Below, in pieces: positions 1 to 11,410 of a DNA stretch of 64,000 bases; the first letter of the stretch is position 1; every line of letters begins with the position of its first letter. The DNA lies in assembly GCA_020086605.1 (NCBI GenBank), contig JACBWW010000046.1:4284946-4348945 (forward strand). The letters run 5' to 3'. Under the pieces are notes generated by a model that made no database searches, had not been told where the DNA came from, and saw only the letters and a program-made list of their open reading frames with translations. This DNA is from Lanius collurio. Its lineage: Eukaryota > Chordata > Aves > Passeriformes > Laniidae. Both the position numbers and the translations under genes were made by a program.

Positions 1-449
1 CTGGCACGGGAACCCAAGGCTGTTTTAACCAGCCAGCCAGTTCCTCTCTCAGCCTCTGTATGGGGGACTGTGATCCCATGGGAAGCCCCTCCTTGGAAGC
101 TCCTGGAGCATCTGTGGCAGGCAGGACTCCACGCACGAAGGTCCCTGGCACTGTAACTGGGAGGCACTGGTGGGAGGTGGGACATGTTGACGTTGCCTGG
201 TGAGGGCTGTGGGAGTCTCTGCTCTGCTCTGTGGTGCCCACCAGGGCTATTCCATGGGGAATTCCAGTTGGGGAGACCCCTCTGGATTGGATAAATGAAA
301 CCCAAGCTGGAATTCTCTGGAAGGCAGCTGATGCTGCCCAGTGGGGGCTGGGCTGGGCACTGGGCTCCATCCCATGTGTGGGAGCTCCTGCCAATGCTCA
401 TTCCACAGCAGGGAAGGGAGGGAGGGGAGGCAGCTGGGAATGAGCTGGG
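1..449. other. Unique non-coding DNA, nothing recognised
   Basis: GC-rich single-copy-looking sequence up to the first minisatellite. Short open frames run through it on both strands, but none resembles a known protein and none has a convincing exon structure. No transposon signature was seen. Confidence 0.5.
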
Positions 450-775
450 AGATGTCCATGGTGGCATCACACACATCCATGGTCACATCACACAATTCCA
501 TGGTCACATCACACATGTCCATGGTCACTTCACAGATGTCTGTGGTCACACCACAGATGTACACAGTCACATCAAACATGTCCATGGTGACATCACACAA
601 TTCCATATCACACAATTCCATGATGACATCACACAATTCCATGGTCACATCACACACGTCCATGGTGACATCATACTTGCCCATGGTCACATCACATATG
701 TCCACATCACACAATTCCATGGTCACATCACACATGGTCACATCACACACGTGTGTGGTGAGATCATGTCCATCC
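450..775. repeat. 21-bp minisatellite, about 16 units
   Basis: The unit contains CATGGTCACATCACACA. Unit starts, marked by the CATGG position or its equivalent, fall at 457, 478, 499, 520, 541, 562, 583, 604, 619, 640, 661, 682, 703, 718, 733 and 754. Spacing is 21 bases except for three 15-base units, so the same 6 bases are lost each time. Because 21 and 15 are multiples of 3, several frames stay open on both strands. This is a by-product of the repeat and not evidence of a gene. Confidence 0.93.
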
Positions 776-1829
776 CATCCTTGTGTTCACCAGAGCCTTG
801 TGGCCGTGTGTGACCAGAATCCCACAAGCTGAGAGCCCTGGGACACAGAATCCCCTTCCCTGTATCCAAACCACCTCCACTATGTCAGAAACGCCCGGGA
901 AAATTCACGTGACAGACGGGGGAGGCAAAGGGGTCCTTGGAAGCTTTCCCCAGCGTGAGGGAAGCTCTTGAAGTTGATTCCTAGAACAGGCACCTTATTA
1001 GGGAGAGTCGGGGCGAACTTTGAACAGCTCTTACACGGAAACAGATCTGCCTCTTGAGCAGCAGTTTGCTGTGTTCCTTTTGATAACGATAATGATCTTA
1101 CATTGCGGCGCTGCCTTTCATCTCGCCCGATCTTAATGAGCTTTACAGACAAATGTGCAAGCGATACGGGCAGATCCATTCTCCCGGCAATGCCAGCACT
1201 GGATGTGGCAGGTGTCTGGGAATCAGCCCGCGCCGGAGCAGGGGGGGGACCGGGGTTTGTTTTGATTTCTCCTTATTTATTGAAAATGCAGGCAGCATTT
1301 TAGAGAAGTGGGATTTGGCAGGCTCAGATTTGGCCGGGACAACAAAGTTGTCTCTCTGTCTTTCGTTTTGGAGCCGTTCCTCTCCTCGATCCATATTTCA
1401 GCCGCGGTGGTGCCAGGGAAGGGATCGCTTCCCGGCGGCTGGAGCGGCTGCCTGGCGTGGAGGCACACGGCCCCAGGGCTCTGCCGAGTGTTTCATGTGT
1501 TTCAGAGGTGCCAAGAGGAGGGAGATGTGCCAGAATAGCCCATGGCCCGTGCCCACGGAGCTCAGCTGGGCTTGGACTGAGGTGCTGCATCCATCACAGA
1601 CTCTCCCTGCAGTTCTGCTCCCATTTTTTTCTCCCCGTTTCTCACCCATGCCCCAAACAATGGGCTGGGATCTGCTCCCTCATCCAGCAGGATGTTTCCA
1701 GCTGCTGTTGTGTTCAAGGGCAGAGGCATCACCTTGAATGCCGAGCTCGGTGTCCCCGGAGTCTCATCTGTTCCCAACCCATCAGGCCAAATTTAGCATT
1801 GCTGTGAGGAGTGGTCCCCAAGCACAGCA
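776..1829. other. Unique DNA with one AT-rich, CNE-like island
   Basis: No gene or transposon recognised. The segment 1000-1200 stands out: it holds runs such as GATAACGATAATGATCTTAC and CTTAATGAGCTTTACAG in otherwise GC-rich DNA, without repeat structure. This is the look of a conserved non-coding element, but conservation cannot be tested from one sequence. Confidence 0.35.
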
Positions 1830-1884
1830 CATCTCCTCCATCTCCTCCATCTCCTCCATCTCCTCCATCTCCTCCATCTCCCCC
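1830..1884. repeat. 9-bp tandem repeat (ATCTCCTCC)n
   Basis: About six consecutive copies of ATCTCCTCC run into a C-rich end. The plus strand is pure pyrimidine apart from one A per unit. Frames reading it give Ser/Pro or Ile-Ser-Ser runs, typical of microsatellite translation. Confidence 0.95.
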
Positions 1885-2041
1885 CTACCCAGGAGGGCAC
1901 CGCTCTGTTCCTCCCCATAGCAACCAGCTCAGGAGTCAGCCTTCAGTGGAGAGGGAAAGGCAGGAGCTGGGAGCTCCTGAGTGCCCCCAGGTTCAGTTCT
2001 GGGCCAATATTCTGCCTAACAATCCCAGGCCAAGGGGACAA

Positions 2042-2056
2042 CTGCTGCTGCTGCTG
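2042..2056. repeat. (CTG)5 microsatellite
   Basis: Five perfect CTG units are followed by CTC. This is a short trinucleotide repeat in non-coding DNA. Confidence 0.9.
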
Positions 2057-2654
2057 CTCAGGTGTTGCTGGAGCCTCCTGCACTGCCCCCTCCATGAGGG
2101 TAGAATCCTCCTCCTCCTCATTTAGGATTTTTCCCCAGGAAATAGTTGTCCCCCATCCCAGCACCCAGCCAGGGCTCTGTGTGGATGCTGTCCCTCCCCT
2201 CCTGGGGACATCCCAGCTTGGTCAGGATGTGCCCCCTCCTTTTGGCCCTTTGGTTCACAAATACTTTCAACCCTTTGGGGTTTCTGGACAAGTAAATTCC
2301 TTTTCTCTCCTCTGCTTCTCTTCCTCTCAAACTGACCCCTCCTGAGAGCCCTTTTATCCTGCTGTATCTCTATTTCCACCTCTTTTTTGGGGGTAAAGCC
2401 TTCCTTTGCTGTCTGGGGTTTGTAAAAATGCTGCTGCTCAGGATATTTGGGGTTAAAAGCAAACCCTTGTGCCCTCAGGAAACAGTGCCATGTCCCTGCC
2501 AGGGGGCCCACAGGAGGCTGGTGTGGGACATCCCAGCCCAGAGGTTTTGTTCTCATGTTCACTCCCAAGGTTTTCATTTCCTGGGGAGCAGAGAATTCAG
2601 AAATGGGTCTGGGGAAGATGTTTTGTGGCCAACAATAAGGGCCCTGTGGGGGGA

Positions 2655-2750
2655 TGAGATAAATGCTCATTTGCTGTGATAAAAATTCATTAGTAGAGCT
2701 GATCGACAGCAAAGGACACAAACACTGACTCTCCTGAGTGCTGATGTGTG
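2655..2750. other. AT-rich island, possible conserved non-coding element
   Basis: The island contains GATAAATGCTCATTTGC and AAAAATTCATTAG close together inside GC-rich DNA, with no repeat signature. ATTA/TAAT cores are what homeodomain factors bind. The regulatory role is inference. Confidence 0.25.
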
Positions 2751-2849
2751 ATGGGAATGCTGGAGTGGTTATCGGGACAGTGCCTGTGGATTTGGGAATT
2801 GTCCAGCCCAGGACCGCCAGGCCAATGTGACCTGCTCATGTGGCATTTG

Positions 2850-2998
2850 CTGTGGCTGCCCCATCCCTGGAAGTGTCCAAGGCCAGGTTGGACAAGGCTA
2901 GGACCAACATGGGATAGTGGAAGGTGTCCCTGCCCGTGGCAGGGACGGGATGAGCTGAGATTTAAGGCTGTTTCCCACCCAAACCATTCTGGAATCCC
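2850..2998 (+). mobile_element. CR1 retrotransposon 3' end
   Basis: It matches the avian CR1 3' end in order: CTGTGGCTGCCCCATCC, GGAAGTGTCCAAGGCCAGG, GGATAGTGGAAGGTGTCC, then CACCCAAACCATTCTGG. Only the 3' non-coding end is present, as is usual for 5'-truncated CR1 insertions. The tail is degenerate, so it is a fairly old copy. Confidence 0.9.
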
Positions 2999-4381
2999 GC
3001 TCTTGGAAGAGCTGCAGCGACTTTACAGCTTCCATGGACTTGCCGTGTTTGTAGCCATTACATCACCCTGACTAATGGGCAATGGCATAAAAGAAAGCAA
3101 TTTGCAGGGAAGTTCAGATCATCCAAGTCCAGCCTGGTGGCCTTGGCTCTCTGCTTGTTTACATGGAGACAATCAACGCTGCCACATTTGTGTTTGGAGC
3201 ACTGTGGGAAAGGCTGAAACCTCTCCAAACCTGTTTCTTTTTTCTCAGAATTAGAAAAACACAAAAAATTAGAAGAAAAGCTCACAAAAAAAGACAAACA
3301 CCACCAGACTGGGGAGTGTTTTTATCCATATCAGCTTCCATGAAGCTCCTCTCTCCTGTATTCTCCCACTCTACCTGAGCATCCCTTGGGGATGAATTGG
3401 CTATGGGAAGTTGGGATGCAGCCAGGGGGTATCTGGTTACATCCCAGGGCTCAGGAGACAATTCTGCAGCTCCAGAGTGGATCTTTCCTCCCTCTGTCCA
3501 GCTCCAGCACAAGGCCTGCAGTGCCAGCTTTGGGTTAAATGTCCAATTAGTCCATCCCACTTCCCAGTTAATCGCTGTGGTTGTTGCTGAGTGGGAGCCT
3601 TTGGGATCGATCAGCTCCTCTTCCTCCTCCTCTGCCCAGCTGGCCTGGACCAGCTTCAGGGCTGCTTTTGGAGGCTGCCACTGCTGAGAAATCTGGCCTG
3701 AGATCCCTTGGGGTTGGGAGTGCTGCGTTTGCAGCCTCTGGGTGATCCATCACCCCAGGTTTTGGCTGGGGGAGGAGGGACAAAGGGAATAATCGGGACA
3801 GAACGGCCACAGCCTAACGATGTGTCACAGTGCAGGCAGGGATGTAAGGTTTTCTGTGGAAAGGTGATTAATAATCGAGGAAAAAGCTGCCTCCTGGCCA
3901 AACAAGGCTCCAGGGGGGAGAGGCTTTCCAGGTGTTGGGTGTGAGCTCATGGCTTGTCCCACACGTGGGAGAGCTCACAACTGGTGGGTGCATCCCATCC
4001 TGCCTGCTCCAGCCCCAGCATTCCCTAAGCTCCCTGGGATGTGGGAAGATGCTAAATCCACCTTTCCTCACCTCTTGAGCATGGAAAGGAGCAGCCAGCA
4101 CCTCTTGCAACTTTGTTGGCCGGGAAAAGAACAAGTGCCAGGGAATTTGGTTGGCTCCTCATCCTCGCTGGCATGGGAGCAGTCCTGGGACTCAGGCTGA
4201 GGCTGGGCTGAATTCAGCCAAGTTCTTTAATCCCTGGAAGTGGAGAAGCCTCCCCTCTGCCTTGGGCTTTGTGGCTGGTGTCTGGATCATGCACCAGAGG
4301 CGGCCCAGAGGCACACGAGCATTGTCACCCCAGATGTGCTCGTGACACGAGCAGTTTGAGCTCACAATGTGCTGCTGCTGC
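2999..4381. other. Unique non-coding DNA
   Basis: No gene, RNA or clear transposon seen. A few bases near 3112-3130 (CAGATCATCCAAGTCCAGCC) resemble a minus-strand CR1 end but are too short to call. A short CTC-rich stretch lies at 3614-3632. Confidence 0.45.
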
Positions 4382-4437
4382 TAGTTGGAATTGGTGACCT
4401 TAAGGGCCTTTTCCAACCTTAACAATTCCATGATTTA
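4382..4437 (+). mobile_element. CR1 3' tail fragment
   Basis: Only the terminal segment is present: GGTGACCTTAAGGGCC, TTCCAACCTTAACAATTCC and ATGATTTA. The rest of the element is missing. It follows a short (CTG)4 run at about 4372. Confidence 0.7.
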
Positions 4438-5569
4438 TAATTCCCCTCTCCCTGCACTTGTAGGGCTGCTGGTTTAAAAAGCTGATTTTATCGGAGCTGG
4501 TTAATGCCCCCTCCCGCTCCTCCAGCAGCCAGGTGAATGTCACCGGCCCTGTTTTACAGGCAGAGGGGACACTTGGCCTGTGGAGAGCCAATGTCAGAGG
4601 CAGGGTCACACCCCGAGAGCCAGCCCGTCCTCTGCTCCCTGCAGCAAGGATTTTTCTTGGAGCAACATCCCCCCTGTGTGAGCTGGGGCTATAAAGAACA
4701 AATAAAGTGCTGTGCAAGCCAAAGGAAACGGCATCGTTTAAAATCTGCACAAGGTTAAGAGGCACGGGGAGGACATGGAATGTGTGGATGGATGGCAGGA
4801 GAGCTGGCAGATCACACCCAGGGGCTGCAGAGCCTCAGCCAAATCAGCCGAGTGCGGAAGGAACAGGGAAATCGGGCTCCTCACCTGCTCCAGGACTGTC
4901 CCGGGGGATGCAGATCAGCTCCGCCGCGGCGTTCCCGAGGGAAGGGCTGATGGATCGGTTTTTCCAGTGCCAACCGCTGCCCTGCAGAGTCATCCCGAGC
5001 AATTAGCTGGGAGTGATGCCCTGCTGGCACTGACAGCTCCCTGCGATGCTCCCACCGTCCGGCGCATCCCCAGCTGGAGAGCACCGGAGCCGCTCCCGGG
5101 GCTGAGTCTCCGGGGGCGCAGGCGCGGGCTGGAGGGATTTGGGGAGCGTTTAGAGCCGTTTGTTCTCTCAGCCCCGCAGGCAGGGCCTGGGGCGAGTTGC
5201 CTTCCCAAATTAGGCCACTGTCAGGTTTGGCGGCTGAGGTTTCAGTTCATTTTCTTCCTGGCTCGCTCCGAGCAGCCCCATGTGGATTCCCGGGCCAGGA
5301 TGCAAAGTGTCTGGGCAGCGCTCGGTCGACCTCCCTGCTGAGCTGCTAACACTGATTTTCCATGAATATTCAGGAGTGTCAGAGGCATCCAGGATGCTCC
5401 TGCAGTCAAGGCTCTCTGGATCTTGACTCCAACTCTGCCATTGGCTTCCCATGGCTTCCTGGGCAAAGCAGCCTTTGGCTCCCTCGGAGAAATCTTTTTA
5501 TATCCCAACAGCCGAGTTTCCGGGTGAGTAATGGGAGAAGGCTCATCCAGGAAGGGACAAACCATAAAG
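4438..5569. other. Unique DNA with a CpG-dense patch
   Basis: No gene recognised. CpG dinucleotides cluster at about 5030-5180, including CCGGAGCCGCTCCCGGGGC and GGGGGCGCAGGCGCGGGC, which may be a small CpG island. An AATAAA lies at 4701, but nothing upstream supports a transcript end there. Confidence 0.35.
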
Positions 5570-5795
5570 CTGTGGAATGGGTTGGGTTGGAAGTGACCTT
5601 AAAGATCACCCAATTCCACTCCTGCCATGGGCAGGGACACCTTCCACTACCCCGGGGTGCTCCAAGCCCTGTCCAATCTGGCCTTGGACACTTCCAGGGA
5701 TGGGGCAGCCACAGCTGCTCTGGGCAATTCTTTGCAATATTCCATCTAACCTTGCCCTCTGGCAGTGGGAGGCCATTCCCTGTGTCATGTCACTG
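5570..5795 (-). mobile_element. CR1 retrotransposon 3' end
   Basis: In plus-strand order it shows GTGGAATGGGTTGGGTTGG, CATGGGCAGGGACACCTTCC, GACACTTCCAGGGATGGGGC and CTGGCAGTGGGAGGCC. This is the reverse complement of a CR1 3' end. It belongs to the group with CTTCCAGGGATGGGGCAG at the diagnostic position. Confidence 0.93.
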
Positions 5796-6921
5796 CCCAG
5801 TGTTCCCACTCCAGGGCAGGTGGCAGGAATGAACTCAGGTGAGGTTCCACCACCAGCAGGATTTGTTTCCCACTGAGACTGGGAAGGGCAGCGTCCCCAC
5901 AGCTGTTCAGCACTAATCCTGGAGCTTGGCTGGAGTGGGGTGTCCATAATGAGCCCCCCAGGAGCCTTTCCCCAGGAATGTCAGCCTGGACCCTCCTGCC
6001 CAGGCAGGGGCCATGGGGGGCTCCTCCCTGCTGTGACTCTGCTCCCAGAGCCTTCAGTTTGTGCCCAGAAAGGACACCAGGGAGCAGGGAAGGTCCTGAG
6101 CAGTGACTGATGAGTTTTGCTCCCCAGCCTGTCATTCCCTGGCCATCTGCTCCCAGCCAGCCCTGCTTTCCCACCTCAGCCCCGCTCCCAGCACATGGGA
6201 ACAGCTGGATGGAACCAAATTTTCACTTGCTTTTGAAGAGCCAGCAGGTCCTGTCGCCAGGAAAAACATTTACTGACAAAATAGTCATGGATCTATTTCC
6301 CTTTCATCAGGGCGAGGGCGGCAGCGCCGATGGGAATGTTTTTAATATGAAATTCAGGAATCACTGTCACTAAAATGGGAACCCAGTGTGTTTCAGACTG
6401 GCCAGGCAGCTGACACCCATCAGCCCCCTGGACACAGCCCAGGGCTCGTGGGGACAGCCTTTGGCTTCCCTGGCTCTGATGAGCTTGGAATCGTTGTTCC
6501 TCTGAGAGCAGGGCTTCTGTTTGGTGGTTTGCCCTTAGCAGAAGAGATTTTCCTGCCATTGTAGAGGATTTGCTGCTGGGCCTGGGCTCAGAATCGTTCT
6601 TAGTGCCATGAGCTCCTGAGCTCAGCCCCTCCAGGGTCCTGCCCCAGCCCGGGATTCACCTCAGGAATCCATTGAGCTCTTCCCTCACCAGAGCTGTCTC
6701 TTGGATGGAGACTGACCTCCACCAAGACCTCCTCCTAGTTCCTGCTTGTCCTTCTGAAGCCACTGATCCTCCTGGGGAGGCTGGAGCAAGATCTGGGCAG
6801 TGATGGGGATAGGGGCATTCACATGGACCCACCGGAGCTGCTGCTTTGGTGGGAAACTGGGATAGCCATCCCATCAGTGCTCCTTTTCCTCTGGGACACC
6901 CCAGGCTCCATCCCCAGCCTC
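5796..6921. other. Unique non-coding DNA
   Basis: No supported gene or transposon. An AT-richer piece at about 6225-6375 includes AAACATTTACTGACAAAATA and GGGAATGTTTTTAATATG and could be a short conserved element. Confidence 0.35.
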
Positions 6922-7085
6922 AGGAACAATCTTCAATGTTGGAAAAGCCCTTCAAGGTCATCAACTCCAACCTGTACCCAATCCCCACCTTGTCACCAGC
7001 CCAGAGCACTGAGTGCCATGTCCAGTCCTTCCTCGAACATCTCCAGGAGTGGGGCCTCCACCACCTCCCTGCAGAGTCCAGAACT
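6922..7085 (-). mobile_element. Older CR1-type 3' end
   Basis: The order TTGGAAAAGCCCTTCAAGG, TCATCAACTCCAACC, GAGTGCCATGTCCAGTCC, then CATCTCCAGGAGTGGGGCC and CTCCACCACCTCCCTG matches the second common class of avian CR1 ends, read on the minus strand. It is more diverged than most copies here. Confidence 0.8.
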
Positions 7086-9202
7086 CCCTACATTCCCCCT
7101 TGGCCCCTCTCCCTTCCCTCTCCCTGTCCTCACACAGATGCACCCCCACACTGACCTTTTGGGCAAAGTTCTGTGTTATTCCCATGGTTATTCCTGCTGA
7201 GCAGGATTCCTGACTCTGCTCCTGCCAGCCTTAAAGCCCCCCACTCCCCTTCCCACTGGGCTCGGGGTCAGCTGAGCCCTGGGGCAGGAGAGCTGCAGGT
7301 TCCCAGCTGCTCTGGGAAAGGGCTTGGGGAGCATCCCATGGTTTGGATGATGTCTGGGTGTCTGCCTGCCTCGCTCCATGGCCTGGCTGAGGAGCTGCCA
7401 CCTCTCCAAAGGCACTGACTCAGGCAGGGCTGGCATCTCCACAGCCACTAGGCCCTGGCATGGGAAGTGGATTTCAGCTCATTAATCCCTGGCCACATTC
7501 ACCTCCCTCCCTCAGCTGGTTTTTCCAGGAGCCTCATCCAAGTGTGATCTCGTCACTGTGTTTGCAGTGGTTTGGCAAGGACTCGTTCCCCGGGCTCCCT
7601 CCCCTTGCCCACTCCTTGCCCTTCCATTTGTTGGAGCTTCCCCATGTCCTGTGTTTTTCTCCTCTGTTTTCCCTTAGTTTCCATGTGCCCAGACACACTG
7701 GAAGGGAAATTGGCTCCTGTCCCATTCCTGACCCTGCTGTGCAGAAGTGGGGGATGAGCACGTTGCTCATCCCTGCTGCAGCTCAGAGGAGGAGGAGGAG
7801 ACCCAAAACGCATCCCAGAAATCTCCATGTGCATCTCCTGGCAGTGCAGCCCCTCTGGCATCCCTCTCCTATGGAACACAACCTTCCCTCTGCTCCATGT
7901 GGTGCTCCAGAGGTGTTGGCTCTACCTGGAGAAACCCTGCCCTGCAGAGCCGTGTCCAGATTCCCAAGGTGCAGGAAAGATCCCTCTACCTCCTAAAATC
8001 AGGAAATATTTTGGCTGGATCTTAGTCTGGATTAAACCATCAGCTGAACGAGAAAGCAAAGCAAGGATAACTCAGGAGAGAGTCTTGATTTCCATGGCAG
8101 AAATTCCAGAGGGGATTCTGCCCTCTCTGGCATTGCTGTATTTGTTGACCAGACACGGCAGACAAGGAAGAGGACTGGAAAATGGGGTGTTGGAATGCAG
8201 AGTGCAGCAGGAATGATGAGTTGGCACCCCAGCTGGGGAGACATGGAGAGCAAGGAGAGCAATTCCAGTGAGTCAAATGCCCTTCCCTGGCCCCAGGGGC
8301 AAATCCAGGGAGATTGGGAAATATGAAAGGAAAGGGGAGGGAGGGAGCACCCTCAGACTCAAACAGAATACTCAGTGTTTTCTTTAGGTGGTGACGTTTT
8401 CCCTTGTCCCTCTTCCTCTCCAGAGTAGAATTAACCTCAGGATGAGAAGTCCAAGCACTTTGTGCTAAAAATGCCCGTCCCAGTTAGGTCTGGTCTTAGC
8501 CCAAAACTGCACATAGTTTCCATCTCCCTGGAACTGCTGTTTCCAGTCAGTGAGGCTTCACTCCAGTTACACACAGCCCTCAAACTGGTTAAAGGAAGAA
8601 ATCCCCTCCCTCTGCTCTTCCCTGTGCATCCCAGTGCATCCACCCTCCCTGGAAAAGCTGAAGAGGGAAGATTTTTTTGTCAAGTCTAAACAATGACTTC
8701 TGGGAAGAGCCATGGCATGTGTTCTGCAGCAAATCCAAGGGGATGACCACAAGATTCCCTCTGGCTCCGTGCTCTGGGAAGCCATTGTTTGGGATGCGTT
8801 GCAGGGCTGTTTGCCTTGGCCCAGTGTGTCATCCTCTCTCCAGGCTTTGAATAGGCCCTGCTGGAGAAAAGCACTGGAAAAGTCTGTTCTCCATTTGCTC
8901 TTGGCATTCATGGGGTTGTTTGTTTGTTTATTTCTTTGGGATTATTTTAAGGACCTCGAGGTCCCCACAGCTCCAGAGGCAGGACCTCCATGTGCTGCAC
9001 GGATGTTCCCTCTCCTGCAGCTCCGATGGCAGAGGATGGGGAAGGTCGGGTCCCCTTTGTCCTGGTGCCTGACCTGGCTGTGCTGCTCCTGCTCCTCAGT
9101 GTCCTGCAGGACCAAGGGCTCTCAGCAGCCCTGCTGCTCCTTTTCCACTGGGTGAACGATGCTTGCTGCATCCCTGGCTGCTCCAGGCTGTGTCCTAGGA
9201 TT
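7086..9202. other. Unique non-coding DNA
   Basis: No gene, tandem array or recognisable transposon. Open frames up to about 180 codons occur on both strands, overlap each other and have no familiar domain. A short (GAG)n run sits at 7788-7800. Confidence 0.4.
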
Positions 9203-9470
9203 CCCACTGCCAGAGGGCAGGGTTAGATGGGATATTGGGAAGGAATTCTTCCCAACATCCTATCTAACACTGTGAGAGTGGGGAGGCCCTGGCACCGGGT
9301 GCCCAGAGAAGCTGTGGCTGCCCCTGGATCCCTGCAAGTGTCCAAGGAAAGGCTGGATGGGGCTTGGAACAACATGGGACAGTGGAAAGTGTCCTGCCCA
9401 TGGCAGGGGTGGGACTGGATGGGCTTTGAGGTCCCTTCCAACCCAAACCATTCTGTCACTCTGTGATTAT
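9203..9470 (+). mobile_element. CR1 retrotransposon 3' end
   Basis: A long well-kept copy: AGAGGGCAGGGTTAGATGGG, GAAGGAATTCTTCCC, GAGAAGCTGTGGCTGCCCC, GGATCCCTGCAAGTGTCC, and CCAACCCAAACCATTCTGTC. It belongs to the group that has GGATCCCTGCAAGTGTCC at the diagnostic position. Confidence 0.95.
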
Positions 9471-9887
9471 GGAGCCTCAGGCTCCATCTCTCCAGCCTCT
9501 CCCAGAGGGATGGACTCCAAGCTGTGTCCTGGGGTTCACAGGATTCCCCCATCCTGTCCTACTTCCCTCTCGCAAACAGGCCCAGCTCCTCCCAGTGAAT
9601 TCCCAGCTATTTGTCTGAGCTCCCACCAGATCCGAGCCCTGGGGAGCCTGGCACAGCCCCAGGCAATCTGCTCCAGTGCTTTGCTCTCCTTAGAAAGGAT
9701 TTGTAAACACAAATCTGAATCTTTTCTGCTGCAATCTCAGACCATTGTCAGGTCCCAGACAGGCAGCCCCAGCTGCTTTGCTCTGGTGGATGAAAAGCTT
9801 GGAAAACCTGAGGTTTGAACAGGGTCTGGTTCTGCCCAGACCCCCACGGGCATCTGGAGAGGTCACCCCCATCCTGCTGACATCCCA

Positions 9888-10152
9888 AAGAATCACAGAG
9901 TTGTGGAATGGTTTGGGTTGGAAGGGACATTTCAATGTCATCATCTTCCACTCCCTCTGGTCCGTGGAGGCCCCAGATGTGCCAGAGTGGCTTGGAGGGA
10001 ACAACGACACCTTCCACTGCCCCAGGTTGCTCCAAGCTCTGTTCAGCCGACACTTGCAGGCCTTGGACACTTGCAGGGATCCAGGAGCAGCCACGGCTTC
10101 TCTGGGCACCCTGTGTTCCTCACAGGGAGCAACTCCTTCCCAATCTAAACCA
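9888..10152 (-). mobile_element. CR1 3' end with an internal foreign segment
   Basis: It starts AATCACAGAGTTGTGGAATG and GGTTTGGGTTGGAAGGGAC, then is interrupted at about 9960-10005 by sequence that is not CR1-like (GGAGGCCCCAGATGTGCC, GGCTTGGAGGGAACAAC). CR1 resumes with GACACCTTCCACTGCCCC and runs on to CTTGCAGGGATCCAGGAGC. The same foreign segment is found again near 12671. Confidence 0.9.
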
Positions 10153-10474
10153 GGAGATTCCTCGGCTCTGCCTTGAGGAAGAGGAAACCTCGGGTCAAAG
10201 GGCCAAAGAAAGGTTTGGATGTCAGCTGGTCTGTGCCCTCCGAAGGGACTCGGGAGGTGTCCCAAGGTGGGAGGCAATCACCCACATCCTGCCGGCATTA
10301 TCCAAGCTGCAGCTGAGGGCAGGAGCAGCGGTGGTGCTGACCACGAGTCCCTCTGGAAATAGCAAAGGGAAGGAAGCAGCAGATGGAGAAAAGGAGGAGC
10401 GAGACAGCGTGAGGGAGAATAAGTGGCTGTGCATCAGGAGCTGGGAGGAGTGGAGAGCAGAGGGAGCTGTAATT

Positions 10475-10640
10475 AGGGCAGGTTTGGTTGTGTGAATTTT
10501 GCTGGGTCTGCAGCAGGAGGTTGCCCAGCAGCTGCACAAATGATTTATTACACACTCACTACATCTGCCCTGTAGGAAGGTAAATAAAATGTACACAGTG
10601 TCCCATTTACACAGACAATCAAGGGGATATGACCCAATTT
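10475..10640. other. AT-rich island, possible conserved non-coding element
   Basis: It contains TGTAATTAGGGCAGG, AAATGATTTATTACACAC and GTAAATAAAATGTACAC next to very GC-rich DNA. There is no repeat or coding signal. Any regulatory role is inferred from composition only. Confidence 0.25.
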
Positions 10641-10649
10641 CTCTTTGAC

Positions 10650-11410
10650 TTCGGCGTTTTCCTCCCCGGGATAAGCCCCTCGGGAGGTGGGAGCGCCCCA
10701 GGCCCCCCCGGAGCAGCATTTATCTCCCTGCCCTTGCTCTCCGAGGGATCCCGGGAGCTGGGATTAACTACCCCCCCCCCCCCCCCCCCCCCCCCCCCAC
10801 CCTGCACCTTCGGCAGCGCCTCCCCCAAGCACCGGTGACCTGTGACAAGGAGGGACACCCCGGGAGGTGCCAGCCCCGCTCCAGGAATCCGCCGGAACCA
10901 TCTGCATGTGGGATTAGGGACGCTCTTCCTCAGGCAGGGACAGGGAGAGCGACAGGAGCCGGGAAGCATCATCTGGCTCCCACATCTGCCGGCGCTGCTG
11001 GGGCTCGGCACAGGCGGCCGCACCACGGGGAGGGGGCTCGGACCCCCCTTCGGAGGAGAAAGTGCTGTGTGAGCAGCGGGAACTGGATTTTCCATGGGTT
11101 TGCTCCGTCACTCAGCAGGTCTGGGGGAGATAAGGGCCCCTGCACCCTGGGATCCGTTTGCTGATATCCCAGATCCAGCCTTTGCTGAATGTGCAGGTTT
11201 TGGCCGCGCTGTTCCTGACTGTTCGTGGCATTTTTTTCCGAGCTCTCCTTGTTCAGGCTCCTCCGGCCTCCCCAGCAGGCAGCCCCGGGCGGGCAGGAGC
11301 CGGCTCCAGCCCTGCAGCCGCCGGGATTTGTGGCAGATGTCGGGCCGGGAGCGGCCCGGGAGGCAGGGGGCCACGGGCAACCGAACGGGCATAACGGGCA
11401 TTTTGAGCTA
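10650..11410. other. CpG-rich region
   Basis: CpGs are dense around 10650-11060 and 11260-11405 (for example CTGCCGGCGCTGCTGGGGC and GCCGGGAGCGGCCCGGGAGG). This resembles CpG-island DNA. No start of a recognisable coding exon was found nearby, so a promoter cannot be claimed. Confidence 0.4.
10771..10798. repeat. 28-base poly(C) tract
   Basis: An uninterrupted run of 28 cytosines is followed by A and more C. On the minus strand it is an equal G run, able to form G-quadruplex structures, with an i-motif on the C strand. Such tracts vary in length and are prone to sequencing error. Confidence 0.97.

Noticed and set aside
3112..3130. Very short CR1-like match
   Set aside because: About 20 bases alone do not support an element call.
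4688..4720. Polyadenylation signal AATAAA as a gene end
   Set aside because: The hexamer occurs often by chance, and no coding sequence leads up to it.
9690..10277. Minus-strand frame of 195 codons as a gene
   Set aside because: It runs through a CR1 3' non-coding end at 9888-10152 and has no domain.
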